This document shows, piece by piece, positions 14,323 to 21,055 of a stretch of DNA of 23,563 nt. Position numbers and translations under genes: made by a program. The notes below the pieces were generated by a model, which ran no database searches, was not told the origin of the DNA, and worked only from the letters and a program-made list of their open reading frames with translations. This DNA is from CAZMVY01 sp964569765 (GTDB lineage Bacteria; Planctomycetota; Phycisphaerae; UBA1845; PWPN01), in contig CAZMVY010000045.1 of the NCBI GenBank assembly GCA_964569765.1, forward strand, positions 1 to 23,563. The letters are read 5' to 3'. Numbering within the stretch: the stretch's first letter is position 1; each line of letters opens with the position of its first letter.

Positions 14323-15507
14323 CTACCGCACGCCAAGCAGCAGCTCGGTCAGGATCTGATCGAGCTTTTCGTATGCCAGCTTCCGCCCGCGCGCGAGGCG
14401 GTCCGGGTCGAAGCGGATGCCTTTGAGCTTCCTCGCCGCGGCGGGAGTGAATCGGCGATAGAGGCCGTCGAAGTCCTTGTCGTCCGCCTGGATTTCTTCG
14501 AGCAGCGCGCACACCGCACGGTTCTGTTTCACCTCGTGGACCTTCTCCTCCAGGATCTTGTACGTCCGCATGTTCCGCTCGACGAAGTCCCACACGCCGT
14601 CCTCGTCCTCCGTGCGATACGGATGGCAGTCGAAGGCCTTGATGCCGTCGAACTTCTGATCGACCATCAGTTTGACGATGAAGAAGCACTCCTTGAGGTC
14701 GGCCGAACCGAATGCAAGGTCCTGGTCGTAGCGAACGGGCTTCTGGTCGTTGAGGTGGAGCTCGAAAAGCTTGCCCGCTTCGATCGCCTGGGCGAACTCG
14801 TGATACGGGTTGAGGCCAGCCATCTTGATGTGTGCGACCTCCGGGTTCACGCCGACCATCCTCTGGTTGGCCTTGTCGAGCGTGGCGATGAAGGCCAGGG
14901 CGTTGCCGACGCTCGGCAGGTACATGTCGCCGCGGGGCTCGTTGGGTTTTGGCTCAATGGTGAAGGTCATCGCGTAGCGGTTCTGCCGGACGTAGGCGCA
15001 GAGGAAGTTGAGCGCGTCGCGGAACCGCTTGGCCGAAGTGACGGGATCCTTGGCAAGGTCCACTTCCGCCCCTTCGCGCCCGCCCCAGAAGAGGAAGTTC
15101 TGCGCGCCGAGTTCCGCCGCCAGGTCGATCGCGTTCATCACCTTCTGCACGGCGTACGCGCGGATCTTCGGATCGTTGCTCGTGAAGGCGCCGTCCTTGA
15201 ATACCGGGTGATAGAAGAGGTTCGTCGTGCCCGAGCAGCAGCAGATGCCCGTGTCCCTCATGATCTTCTTCAGCTCGGTCATCGTCCGGCGAATCCGGGC
15301 GGCGCTCGCCCCGATCGGGAAGATGTCGTTGTCGTGGAACTCGAAGCCCCAGGCGCCGCGCTTGGCGAGCCCGCGGACGGCCTTGAGGGCCTCGATCGGC
15401 TTGCGCGTCGCGTCGCCGAAGGGGTCGCGCCCCTGGTTCATCACGCACCACACGCCGAACGCGAACTTGTCCGAAGCGGACGGGGCATAGCTGCTCACGC
15501 TGCTCAT
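14323..15507 (-). CDS. xylA: xylose isomerase
   Basis: A 394-residue TIM-barrel sugar isomerase of the actinobacterial class (relatives 385-395 residues), interconverting D-xylose and D-xylulose, often also glucose and fructose. ATG 15507 has GGAGG nine bases upstream. Catalytic motifs are FHDND (His58, Asp61), FLFWGGREGAE, TIEPKPNEP (Glu185, Lys187), GVNPEVAH (Glu223, His226), YDQDLAFG (Asp261, Asp263) and FDCHPYRTED (Asp293). One metal ligand differs: the block normally reading LFHIDLNGQ is LFELHLNDQ, so the Asp equivalent to Asp245 of Actinoplanes enzyme is His251, and the NPExxHE Glu is Ile. This may alter metal or substrate preference. No xylulokinase or sugar transporter is nearby. The purine gene is divergent across 177 bases. 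Confidence 0.93.
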   Translation of the reverse strand: MSSVSSYAPSASDKFAFGVWCVMNQGRDPFGDATRKPIEALKAVRGLAKRGAWGFEFHDNDIFPIGASAARIRRTMTELKKIMRDTGICCCSGTTNLFYHPVFKDGAFTSNDPKIRAYAVQKVMNAIDLAAELGAQNFLFWGGREGAEVDLAKDPVTSAKRFRDALNFLCAYVRQNRYAMTFTIEPKPNEPRGDMYLPSVGNALAFIATLDKANQRMVGVNPEVAHIKMAGLNPYHEFAQAIEAGKLFELHLNDQKPVRYDQDLAFGSADLKECFFIVKLMVDQKFDGIKAFDCHPYRTEDEDGVWDFVERNMRTYKILEEKVHEVKQNRAVCALLEEIQADDKDFDGLYRRFTPAAARKLKGIRFDPDRLARGRKLAYEKLDQILTELLLGVR

Positions 15508-15563
15508 GTACGCCGACCTCCAACGGAATGGAAGAATGCGCAAACCGATTCCCGCAGGCGTCA

Positions 15564-15587
15564 CCGGCCGACAACCCCGTCGGCCGG
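15564..15587 (-). promoter_or_regulatory. hairpin in the xylA leader
   Basis: A perfect 9-bp stem (CCGGCCGAC/GTCGGCCGG) with loop AACCCC lies between the predicted xylA start of transcription and its ribosome site. It may stabilise the message or be an operator half-site pair. Role inferred. Confidence 0.4.
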
Positions 15588-15600
15588 GCGCTGCAAGCGG

Positions 15601-15627
15601 ATTATAGCGGACGCCATGGGACGGCAA
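15601..15627 (-). promoter_or_regulatory. putative xylA promoter
   Basis: On the minus strand a perfect TATAAT lies at 15606-15601, with TTGCCG at 15627-15622. The 15-base spacer is short. Transcription would start near 15594, leaving a leader of about 87 bases. Confidence 0.45.
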
Positions 15628-15684
15628 CAGCCGGGAATCGGATGCCTTGACGCCCGCGGGGGGCGTCCGCATCATGCCGGCACG

Positions 15685-16869
15685 ATGGCTGCCGAAATCA
15701 CACTTCGATACGGGTGCAATCCGCATCAGGCCCCCGCGCGCGTCTTCGCGGAATCCGGCGAGCTTCCTTTTGCGGTCGTCAACGGCGCCCCCGGCTACGT
15801 GAATCTTCTGGACGCCCTGAACTCCTGGCAGCTCGTCCGCGAGTTGAAGGCGGCGACGGGTCTGCCGGCGGCCGCGTCGTTCAAGCACGTCAGCCCTGCC
15901 GGCGCGGCCATTGCCAACCCGCTTTCCGACGTGCTGCGGGAGGCGTACATGGTCGGCGACGGGCCGCTCTCGCCTCTGGCGACGGCGTACGCCCGGGCCC
16001 GCGGCGGCGACCGCCTCGCCTCGTACGGCGACTTCGCCGCGCTCAGCGACGTCGTCGATGAATCCACGGCCCGGCTGATCCGGCCCGAGAGCTCCGACGG
16101 TCTGATCGCGCCGGGCTACTCGCCGGAGGCGCTGAAGATCCTGAGGGCCAAACGGGACGGGAAGTACCTGCTGCTCCAGATCGACCCGGCCTATGAACCG
16201 CCGGCTGTCGAGCGGCGCCAGGTCTTCGGCGTTACGATGGAACAGCCGCGCAACAACGCTCGCATCGGACCCGAACTCTTCCGCAACATCGTCACGCGAA
16301 ACCGGGAACTGCCTCCGGCGGCACTCCGCGACCTGCTCGTCGCGACGATCGCCGCCAAGTATGCGCAGTCGAACACCGTATGTGTGGCGTACGACGGCCA
16401 GGTGATCGGCCTGGGGGCCGGTCAGCAGTCGCGCATCCACTGCACGCGTCTGGCGTGCGACAAGGCCGACAAGTGGATGCTCCAGCAGCACCCCCGCGTC
16501 CTGGGTCTCCGCTTTCGCGAGGGCGTCAAGCGCCCCGACAAGGCCAACGCCATCGACCAGTTCCTCCTGTGGGACCAGCTCTCGGACGCGGAGAAGGAGC
16601 AGCTTCGCGCGACGTGCGTTGTGTTGCCGGATCCGATCAGCCGCGAGGAGCGGGCTGCCTGGATCGGGCGCTTTGCGGCGGCCGGCGGCGTTTCGCTCAG
16701 CTCGGACGCCTTCATTCCGTTCCGGGACAACCTGGACCGTGCCAACCGGAGCGGCGTGCGGTATGTCGCCCAGACCGGCGGCTCAATCGCGGATGCCGGC
16801 GTCATTGCCGCGGCCGACGCCTACAACATGACGATGGTCTTTACGGGCCTGCGTCTGTTTCATCATTGA
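15685..16869 (+). CDS. stand-alone AICAR formyltransferase
   Basis: A 394-residue protein matching only the C-terminal AICAR transformylase half of PurH, the penultimate step of IMP synthesis (10-formyltetrahydrofolate donates the formyl group). ATG 15685 starts directly before the domain (LRYGCNPHQAP). The catalytic pair is in SFKHVSPAGAA (Lys67-His68). Other matches are NTVCVAYDGQVIGLGAGQQSRIHCTRLA and the closing GGSIADAGVIAAADAYNMTMVFTGLR. The N-terminal IMP cyclohydrolase (MGS-like) domain of bifunctional PurH is absent and the frame upstream of 15685 does not supply it, so cyclisation must be done by another protein. It is divergent from xylA and convergent with the glycosyltransferase gene. 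I give no symbol because purH normally denotes the bifunctional form. Confidence 0.92.
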   Translation: MAAEITLRYGCNPHQAPARVFAESGELPFAVVNGAPGYVNLLDALNSWQLVRELKAATGLPAAASFKHVSPAGAAIANPLSDVLREAYMVGDGPLSPLATAYARARGGDRLASYGDFAALSDVVDESTARLIRPESSDGLIAPGYSPEALKILRAKRDGKYLLLQIDPAYEPPAVERRQVFGVTMEQPRNNARIGPELFRNIVTRNRELPPAALRDLLVATIAAKYAQSNTVCVAYDGQVIGLGAGQQSRIHCTRLACDKADKWMLQQHPRVLGLRFREGVKRPDKANAIDQFLLWDQLSDAEKEQLRATCVVLPDPISREERAAWIGRFAAAGGVSLSSDAFIPFRDNLDRANRSGVRYVAQTGGSIADAGVIAAADAYNMTMVFTGLRLFHH

Positions 16870-17034
16870 CCGGCAAGGACGCCGTATCGCGGCGACGCCG
16901 TTCCGGTTCCGCGCATTTCGTGCGATACCGGTGTGCGGGCGACAGATCCGTCGGGACGCGCCGTGCAAACCGTGTCACCCAAAACGGCAATCGCGCCGAT
17001 CTCGGCCGTGCGGTGCGCCGCGTACCTTCGTCCT

Positions 17035-17051
17035 CCGGGCCTCCCGCCCGG
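17035..17051. terminator. possible shared hairpin between convergent genes
   Basis: CCGGGC/GCCCGG with a 5-base loop in the 207-base gap between the formyltransferase and glycosyltransferase genes. It has no T-run. Nothing else is visible in the gap. Confidence 0.25.
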
Positions 17052-17076
17052 CGAAGCCCGCGCACCGGAATGGGCC

Positions 17077-18231
17077 CTACCGCCGCGCGAACCGTTCGTA
17101 CAGGCTCACGTGTGCGGCGGCGCAGCGCTGCCAGGTGAACTGCGCGGCTCGCGCGAGCCCGCGGGCGGCCAGGTCCGCCGCCAGCGGGCGGTCCTCGATG
17201 ATCCGCTGGATCATCTCCGCCATCGCCGCCGTGTTGGCGGGGTCGACCGCGAGGGCCGCATCGCCGGTGACCTCCGGAAGCGATGACGTGTTGCTCGTGA
17301 TCACGGGCGTGCCGCACGCCATGCACTCCAGCGGCGGCAGGCCGAACCCCTCGTACCACGAGGGCCAGAGCAGCGCGGAGGCGGCAGTGTACAGCGCGGC
17401 CAGGTCGGCTTCCGTCACATACCCCAGCGGCAGGATCGATTCCTGGATGCCCAACCGGGCCGCGCGGTTCCACAGACCGCTGACTCCCCATCCGGCCGCG
17501 CCCACGAGCACCAGCGGGTGACGCCGGCGAAACGCGCCCGGACTTCGCGAATACGCATCGAGCAGGCCGTCGATGTTCTTGCGAGGCTCGATCGTCCCCA
17601 CGAAGAGTAGAAACGTCTCGGGCAGACTCATCCGGGCCCGGAGTTCCCGTACTGCCTCGGGCGGCCGGGGGCGGAACGCCTCGCGCGGCGCCAGCGGGAT
17701 GACCGTGATGCGATCCTCGCCCACGCCGGCCAGCTCCATCAGTTCGCGTTTTGTGAAGGCGGAAGGGCAGATGAAGTGCGCCGTGCGCGCCGCGGACTTC
17801 TCGAAGTCCCGCGCGTACCATGCGACGCGATCATCGGGGTGCCACTCGGGGTGGCGGACGACGGACAGGTCGTGCACCGTTGTGATCGTCGGGCCGCGCC
17901 ATCGCATCGCGATGTTGTTCGGCTCGTGGTAGAGATCGTACCGGCGGCGGCCGGTCGCGAGGCGAAAGGCGAGCTGGTATCCGGCTTGCAGCAGACGGCG
18001 AACCACGCGGGGCGGGCGTGCCGGCAGCGAGCCCGGCGGTGCGCCCGGCCGGGCAACCTCAAGCGACGGAGGGGGGCGTTTCAGCACGTCCGTGAAGAAT
18101 CCCACGTAGCGATGCTGCGGAGCGACCTGGGGCAGCCAGCGGAGCAGCTCCTCCACATAGTGGCCCACGCCTGTTTTCGGAGGGCGTATCGGCCGGTCGT
18201 TGATCGCGATGGTCAGACTGCGCGGTTCCAC
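17077..18231 (-). CDS. GT4-family glycosyltransferase
   Basis: A 384-residue retaining glycosyltransferase of the GT-B fold, GT4 type, which transfers a sugar from a nucleotide-sugar donor to a glycan or lipid acceptor at the cytoplasmic face. The start is uncertain: GTG 18231 puts the first beta strand (LTIAINDRPI, then TGVGHYVEELL) near the N-terminus, while an open frame to 18627 would add an Arg-rich leader with no similarity. Visible features are TVHDLSVVRHPEWHP, FICPSAFTKREL, the hinge and donor-domain motif FVGTIEPRKNIDGLL, ALLWPSWYEGFGLPPLECMACGTPV with the E-x7-E signature at about residues 294-302, and SLPEV. No polysaccharide cluster surrounds it, so acceptor and pathway are unknown. 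Confidence 0.9.
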   Translation of the reverse strand: MEPRSLTIAINDRPIRPPKTGVGHYVEELLRWLPQVAPQHRYVGFFTDVLKRPPPSLEVARPGAPPGSLPARPPRVVRRLLQAGYQLAFRLATGRRRYDLYHEPNNIAMRWRGPTITTVHDLSVVRHPEWHPDDRVAWYARDFEKSAARTAHFICPSAFTKRELMELAGVGEDRITVIPLAPREAFRPRPPEAVRELRARMSLPETFLLFVGTIEPRKNIDGLLDAYSRSPGAFRRRHPLVLVGAAGWGVSGLWNRAARLGIQESILPLGYVTEADLAALYTAASALLWPSWYEGFGLPPLECMACGTPVITSNTSSLPEVTGDAALAVDPANTAAMAEMIQRIIEDRPLAADLAARGLARAAQFTWQRCAAAHVSLYERFARR

Positions 18232-18378
18232 CGGCCGCAACGTAACCCGGGCCGCGTCTGCGGACAAGCGCCGGCCGTCGCCCCGCAGGGCTGGAACGCG
18301 TCTTTTGTCCGCCGACACCGGGCCGCATCGCGTGCAATTCAAGTCGGCCCCGAATCTCCGTCGATGTATGAGGGTCGG

Positions 18379-18407
18379 TTGACACCGGGCGACCCGCGTC
18401 GTAGAAG
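18379..18407 (+). promoter_or_regulatory. promoter of the 18449 lipoprotein gene
   Basis: A perfect TTGACA at 18379-18384, a 17-base spacer, and TAGAAG at 18402-18407 (four of six). The start site would be near 18414, 35 bases before the ATG. Confidence 0.55.
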
Positions 18408-18448
18408 TCCGGTCGTCGACGCGACCAGCGGAAAAAGGCGGTTTCACT

Positions 18449-19067
18449 ATGAGGCGTTTGCGTGCGGTGTTGTTCGGGTCCGGTGCGGTGGTGTGGACGA
18501 CCCTGCTCGCCTGCACACCCCAGGCGTATTTCAACAACACTACCAGCCTCGGCGGCGACACCCCGGGCTCGCGCGGCTCGGTCACGGTCCTTTTCGACAA
18601 CCGCACGCCGTACCGTGCCGTCTTCACCTACGGGGTTTTCGATCAGCAGGACAGAGCATTCCTCTTCAACCCCGACCAGACAACGAACCGACAGATCGGG
18701 CAGTTCGTCCTCAACCCCGATCCGACGAACGTGCTGCAGGAGGCATTGGTCGGCAACACCAGCAGCACCTCGGTCGCGCTGATCTGCGGGCGGACGCTCG
18801 CCGTCGGCACGCAACGCCTGATCGAGGTCATCCAGATCAGTCGTCTTCAGGTGGGCCTCGATGAGCAGGCCCTGCAACCGGGCATCTCCTTCTGGCCGGC
18901 CAACGATCCCAACGCCACGGCCCCCGTCGGGAGGATCGACGGCGTCAACGTGTTGCAGGGGTACGAGTTTCAGTGCAACAACTCGTCGGTAATCTTCACG
19001 CTGAGCCAGAATCCAGNNNNNNNNNNCCGGCTCGTTCGCTGTGACGTGGGATGTGATCCTTCCGTAA
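18449..19067 (+). CDS. lipoprotein of unknown function, interrupted by the assembly gap
   Basis: The gene starts at ATG 18449 with a signal ending in LLAC (Cys22), so an exported lipoprotein. The visible part, about 189 residues before the gap, is beta-rich with repeated SVTVLFDNRTPYRAVFTYGVFD-like strands, one region with FQCNNSSVIFTLSQNP before the Ns, and three Cys after the lipobox. No domain recognised. The 10 Ns at 19017-19026 break it. Reading on in the nominal frame gives an unconvincing Cys-rich tail to 19096. Reading in the next frame gives GSFAVTWDVILP and a stop at 19065-19067, which continues the beta pattern. The true end is therefore probably 19067 and the true gap length is not 10 modulo 3. 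Promoter at 18379-18407. Confidence 0.65.
19017..19026. other. assembly gap (10 Ns)
   Basis: Ten N bases inside a coding region. The frame change across them indicates the run is a placeholder rather than a measured length. Confidence 0.99.
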
Positions 19068-19089
19068 ATGCCGACCGCCGCTGCTGCTT

Positions 19090-19872
19090 TCAGTAGCTGT
19101 AGAAGCTCATGATCTTGAAGTAGTTCTCGACGGCCCATCCGGGCCCGTAGCACTTGCGCGTGTCGACGCATCGGGCGTCCGCGTGGAAGTCCAGGAAGAG
19201 GATATTGTGCGTAGAGAAGCGGCGGTGCCATCCTGTGCTCCGGACGCCGCGGGCCACGTCGATGGACAACGGCATCTCCGAGGCCAGCACGATGGACGAT
19301 GTGGCGCTACGGCGCCGGCCCCAGGGCTTGACGTACTCGCCCCATGGATTCGTCCAATAGCTGTTTCCACAGACTTCGTAGATCGGCCGGGGTCCCAGCG
19401 GCGCCCAGAGGTCCGAGCCGTTATCGGAAGGGCAATGAAAGAGCGGCATGTCCTCATCGAGACCCGCATTGCGGTAGAGGTAGTTCGTGAGCGGCCGCCG
19501 GAGCTTCTCGGGTTGGGGCGGGCCGAAGATCGCCAGGGTATGCAGGTAGGCCGCTCGCCTGCCGCCCCAGTGGCAGTTCGACCACGGGTAGGGCTGGCGG
19601 TCCGGCCCGGGGTCTGCGAACAGATTGCCCTTCGCATCCCGATAGCATAGCCGGTCGGCCGGGCCCAAGGGGAGCCATCCTCGATTGTCGCCGGCGTACA
19701 TCGTCATGGCCGAGCCGATCTGGCGGAGATTCGCAAGGCACGCGGCCGAGCGGGCCTGCTCGCGCGCGGCCTGCAACGACGGGAGCAGCATCGCCAGCAG
19801 CAGCGCGATGATCGCCAGAACCACCAGCAGCTCAATGAGCGTGAAGCCCGGCTTGTGCAACGGACCTCGCAC
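19090..19872 (-). CDS. type II secretion/pilin-like prepilin with C-terminal domain
   Basis: A 260-residue protein with a class III signal. GTG 19872 is chosen for its strong ribosome site (GAGGAGG, six bases upstream) and because it leaves a short basic leader KPG before the cleavage motif GFTLIELLVVLAIIALLLAML, with the conserved Glu at position 5 of the mature form. The long frame to 20226 would cross the arsenate reductase gene. After the helix comes ARSAACLANLRQIGSAMTMYAGDNRGWLP, typical of the large planctomycete prepilin family with a beta-rich C-terminal domain. HCPSDNGSD and a late FSTHNILFLDFHAD segment resemble its H-x9-DG type ends. It probably enters the membrane as a pseudopilin-like surface protein. 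No secretion machinery is adjacent. The 18449 gene is convergent. Confidence 0.88.
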   Translation of the reverse strand: MRGPLHKPGFTLIELLVVLAIIALLLAMLLPSLQAAREQARSAACLANLRQIGSAMTMYAGDNRGWLPLGPADRLCYRDAKGNLFADPGPDRQPYPWSNCHWGGRRAAYLHTLAIFGPPQPEKLRRPLTNYLYRNAGLDEDMPLFHCPSDNGSDLWAPLGPRPIYEVCGNSYWTNPWGEYVKPWGRRRSATSSIVLASEMPLSIDVARGVRSTGWHRRFSTHNILFLDFHADARCVDTRKCYGPGWAVENYFKIMSFYSY

Positions 19873-19991
19873 GGTTGCCTCCTCGCCGCCGAGGAGCGGG
19901 TGAAATGGGAAACGCTCCGGCCCGCCTGCCACTCTATGCACGGCCCCGGGACTGTCCGGAAGGGCCGCACGAGGGCGGTGGGTTCTTGCGG

Positions 19992-20483
19992 CTATACGTT
20001 CGCCAGGGCCGCCAGGCTCTCCCGCAGCTCGGGCGTGAGGCCCCGCTCGAACGGCAACGCAATCATAGCCAGGAGCTTGCGGCGGAGCTGCTCGGCGACG
20101 GATACGGCGAATTCGAGGCGTTCCTGGGGCGTTCCCGCGTGGAACGAGGGGTCGGGCAGAGGCCAATGGACCTGGATCGGACTGCCGGGCCAAATCGGGC
20201 AAGGCGTGCTGGCCGCGTTGTCGCAAAGCGTGATCACGACATCCACCTCGCGGTCAGCGAACTCGTGCCAGCTCTTGGATCGCAGCCCCTCCGCGCCGAT
20301 GCCGAGTCGCTCGAGCGCTTCCAGGGCGAGCGGATGCACAAAGCCCGCCGGATTCGACCCGGCGCTGAGGGCCTCAAACCGTCCCCCGGCGAGGTGGCGA
20401 AGCATGGCCTCCGCCATCTGCGACCGGCAGGCGTTACCGGTGCACAGAAACAAGACACGGAGCTTGCGGGCGTCGTCACCCAT
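19992..20483 (-). CDS. arsC: thioredoxin-type arsenate reductase (ArsC, low-molecular-weight phosphatase fold)
   Basis: A 163-residue protein of the LMW-PTP fold. It opens with LRVLFLCTGNACRSQMAEA, the C-x5-R phosphate/arsenate loop (Cys14, Arg20). VVITLCDNAASTPCPIWPG supplies the two resolving cysteines (Cys87, Cys95), and HWPLPDPS carries the acid Asp111. This order identifies the thioredoxin-linked ArsC group, which reduces arsenate to arsenite. The spacing between the second and third Cys is eight, where the well-known enzymes have seven. ATG 20483 has an excellent ribosome site (GGAGGTGA). A possible promoter is on the minus strand: TTGCTG, 17 bases, AATAAT (20519-20514). No arsenite pump or ArsR lies in the window. 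A plain protein-tyrosine phosphatase is less likely because of the extra cysteines. Confidence 0.9.
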   Translation of the reverse strand: MGDDARKLRVLFLCTGNACRSQMAEAMLRHLAGGRFEALSAGSNPAGFVHPLALEALERLGIGAEGLRSKSWHEFADREVDVVITLCDNAASTPCPIWPGSPIQVHWPLPDPSFHAGTPQERLEFAVSVAEQLRRKLLAMIALPFERGLTPELRESLAALANV

Positions 20484-20513
20484 GCGTCACCTCCGAGACT
20501 CGCCTCGGGCACC

Positions 20514-20542
20514 ATTATTCTCCGCGGTTGCGCCCGCAGCAA
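20514..20542 (-). promoter_or_regulatory. putative arsC promoter
   Basis: On the minus strand, AATAAT at 20519-20514 is preceded after 17 bases by TTGCTG. The start would be near 20507, about 24 bases before the ATG. The -10 is good and the -35 weak. Confidence 0.4.
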
Positions 20543-20600
20543 GCCCGCGAGCCGGACCGTCATGTCCTGATTCCGATGGCTCTCCCGGCTTTGCGCAATG

Positions 20601-20635
20601 AAAAGCCGCACGGTGCGTGATCCGCCTCGTGCGGC
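20601..20635 (-). terminator. rho-independent terminator of the 5S gene
   Basis: On the minus strand GCCGCACG (20635-20628) pairs perfectly with CGTGCGGC (20612-20605) around a 15-base loop and is followed by TTTT (20604-20601). It lies 15 bases after the 5S 3' end, which itself runs into a T-run. Confidence 0.75.
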
Positions 20636-20650
20636 AGTATCTCAAAAAAT

Positions 20651-20757
20651 GTCGGCGATCACCTACTCTCGCCCCGTGGGACTACCATCGGCCGCGCGGA
20701 CTTTACTTCCGTGTTCGGAATGGGAACGGGTGTTGCCCCGCACGTATCGTCACCGAC
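20651..20757 (-). rRNA. rrf: 5S ribosomal RNA
   Basis: About 107 bases on the minus strand. Helix I pairs GTCGGTGA at the 5' end with ATCGCCGAC at the 3' end. The universal internal blocks are present: CCCGTTCCCATTCCGAACACGG, then GGAAGTAAAG, then GATGGTAGT and the GCGAGAGTAGG stretch. No 23S sequence lies upstream within the visible 2.8 kb and none downstream, so this 5S is unlinked. The predicted transcription start of the promoter upstream coincides with its first base. Ends are uncertain by a few bases. Confidence 0.95.
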
Positions 20758-20763
20758 GGGAGT

Positions 20764-20791
20764 ATCATACTCGAGCCGCCCGGCGTGTCAA
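20764..20791 (-). promoter_or_regulatory. promoter of the solitary 5S gene
   Basis: On the minus strand a perfect TTGACA (20791-20786), a 16-base GC-rich spacer, and TATGAT (20769-20764, five of six). The expected start seven bases on is the G at 20757, the first base of helix I, so the RNA would be made without a leader. Confidence 0.75.
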
Positions 20792-21055
20792 GGGCCCCGG
20801 CCACGGATTTTGCTCCGCCGCTCGGTCAGCCTCGCCCGACCGTCGGAAGCCGACCCGAAACGGCAAGACCGCAACGGTTTGCCGGCGGAAATCACCCGGA
20901 CAATAGCAGTCGCATAATACAAGCATAACTCCTTAGCTCATGGCATCTTAGGTATCGTGCCGCTGCCTGCCGGCCGGGGCGTCCCGCCGAAAAGCCCGCG
21001 ACGCGCCAACGCAACATCGTTAACATGTGTCAACTAATATGACGGCGACGCCACG
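20792..21055. other. intergenic region with an AT-richer stretch
   Basis: No gene is supported here. Parts (about 20900-20955 and 21015-21042) are AT-richer than the surroundings and contain TAATAT at 21035-21040, 15 bases before the ATG of the Cys-rich repeat gene, which may be its -10. GTTAAC/GTCAAC form a near-palindrome at 21019-21034. Confidence 0.4.

Noticed and set aside
14212..15684. Long N-terminal extension of the formyltransferase frame running opposite xylA
   Set aside because: It is the open antisense of xylA. The enzyme domain begins at 15685 with family-like residues.
15508..16491. Minus-strand extension of the xylA frame over the formyltransferase gene
   Set aside because: Antisense of a well-recognised enzyme. 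xylA has a good ribosome site and start at 15507.
20920..20980. CCTTAGCTCA-like stretch suggestive of a tRNA D-arm
   Set aside because: No acceptor stem, anticodon arm or T-arm sequence could be assembled around it.
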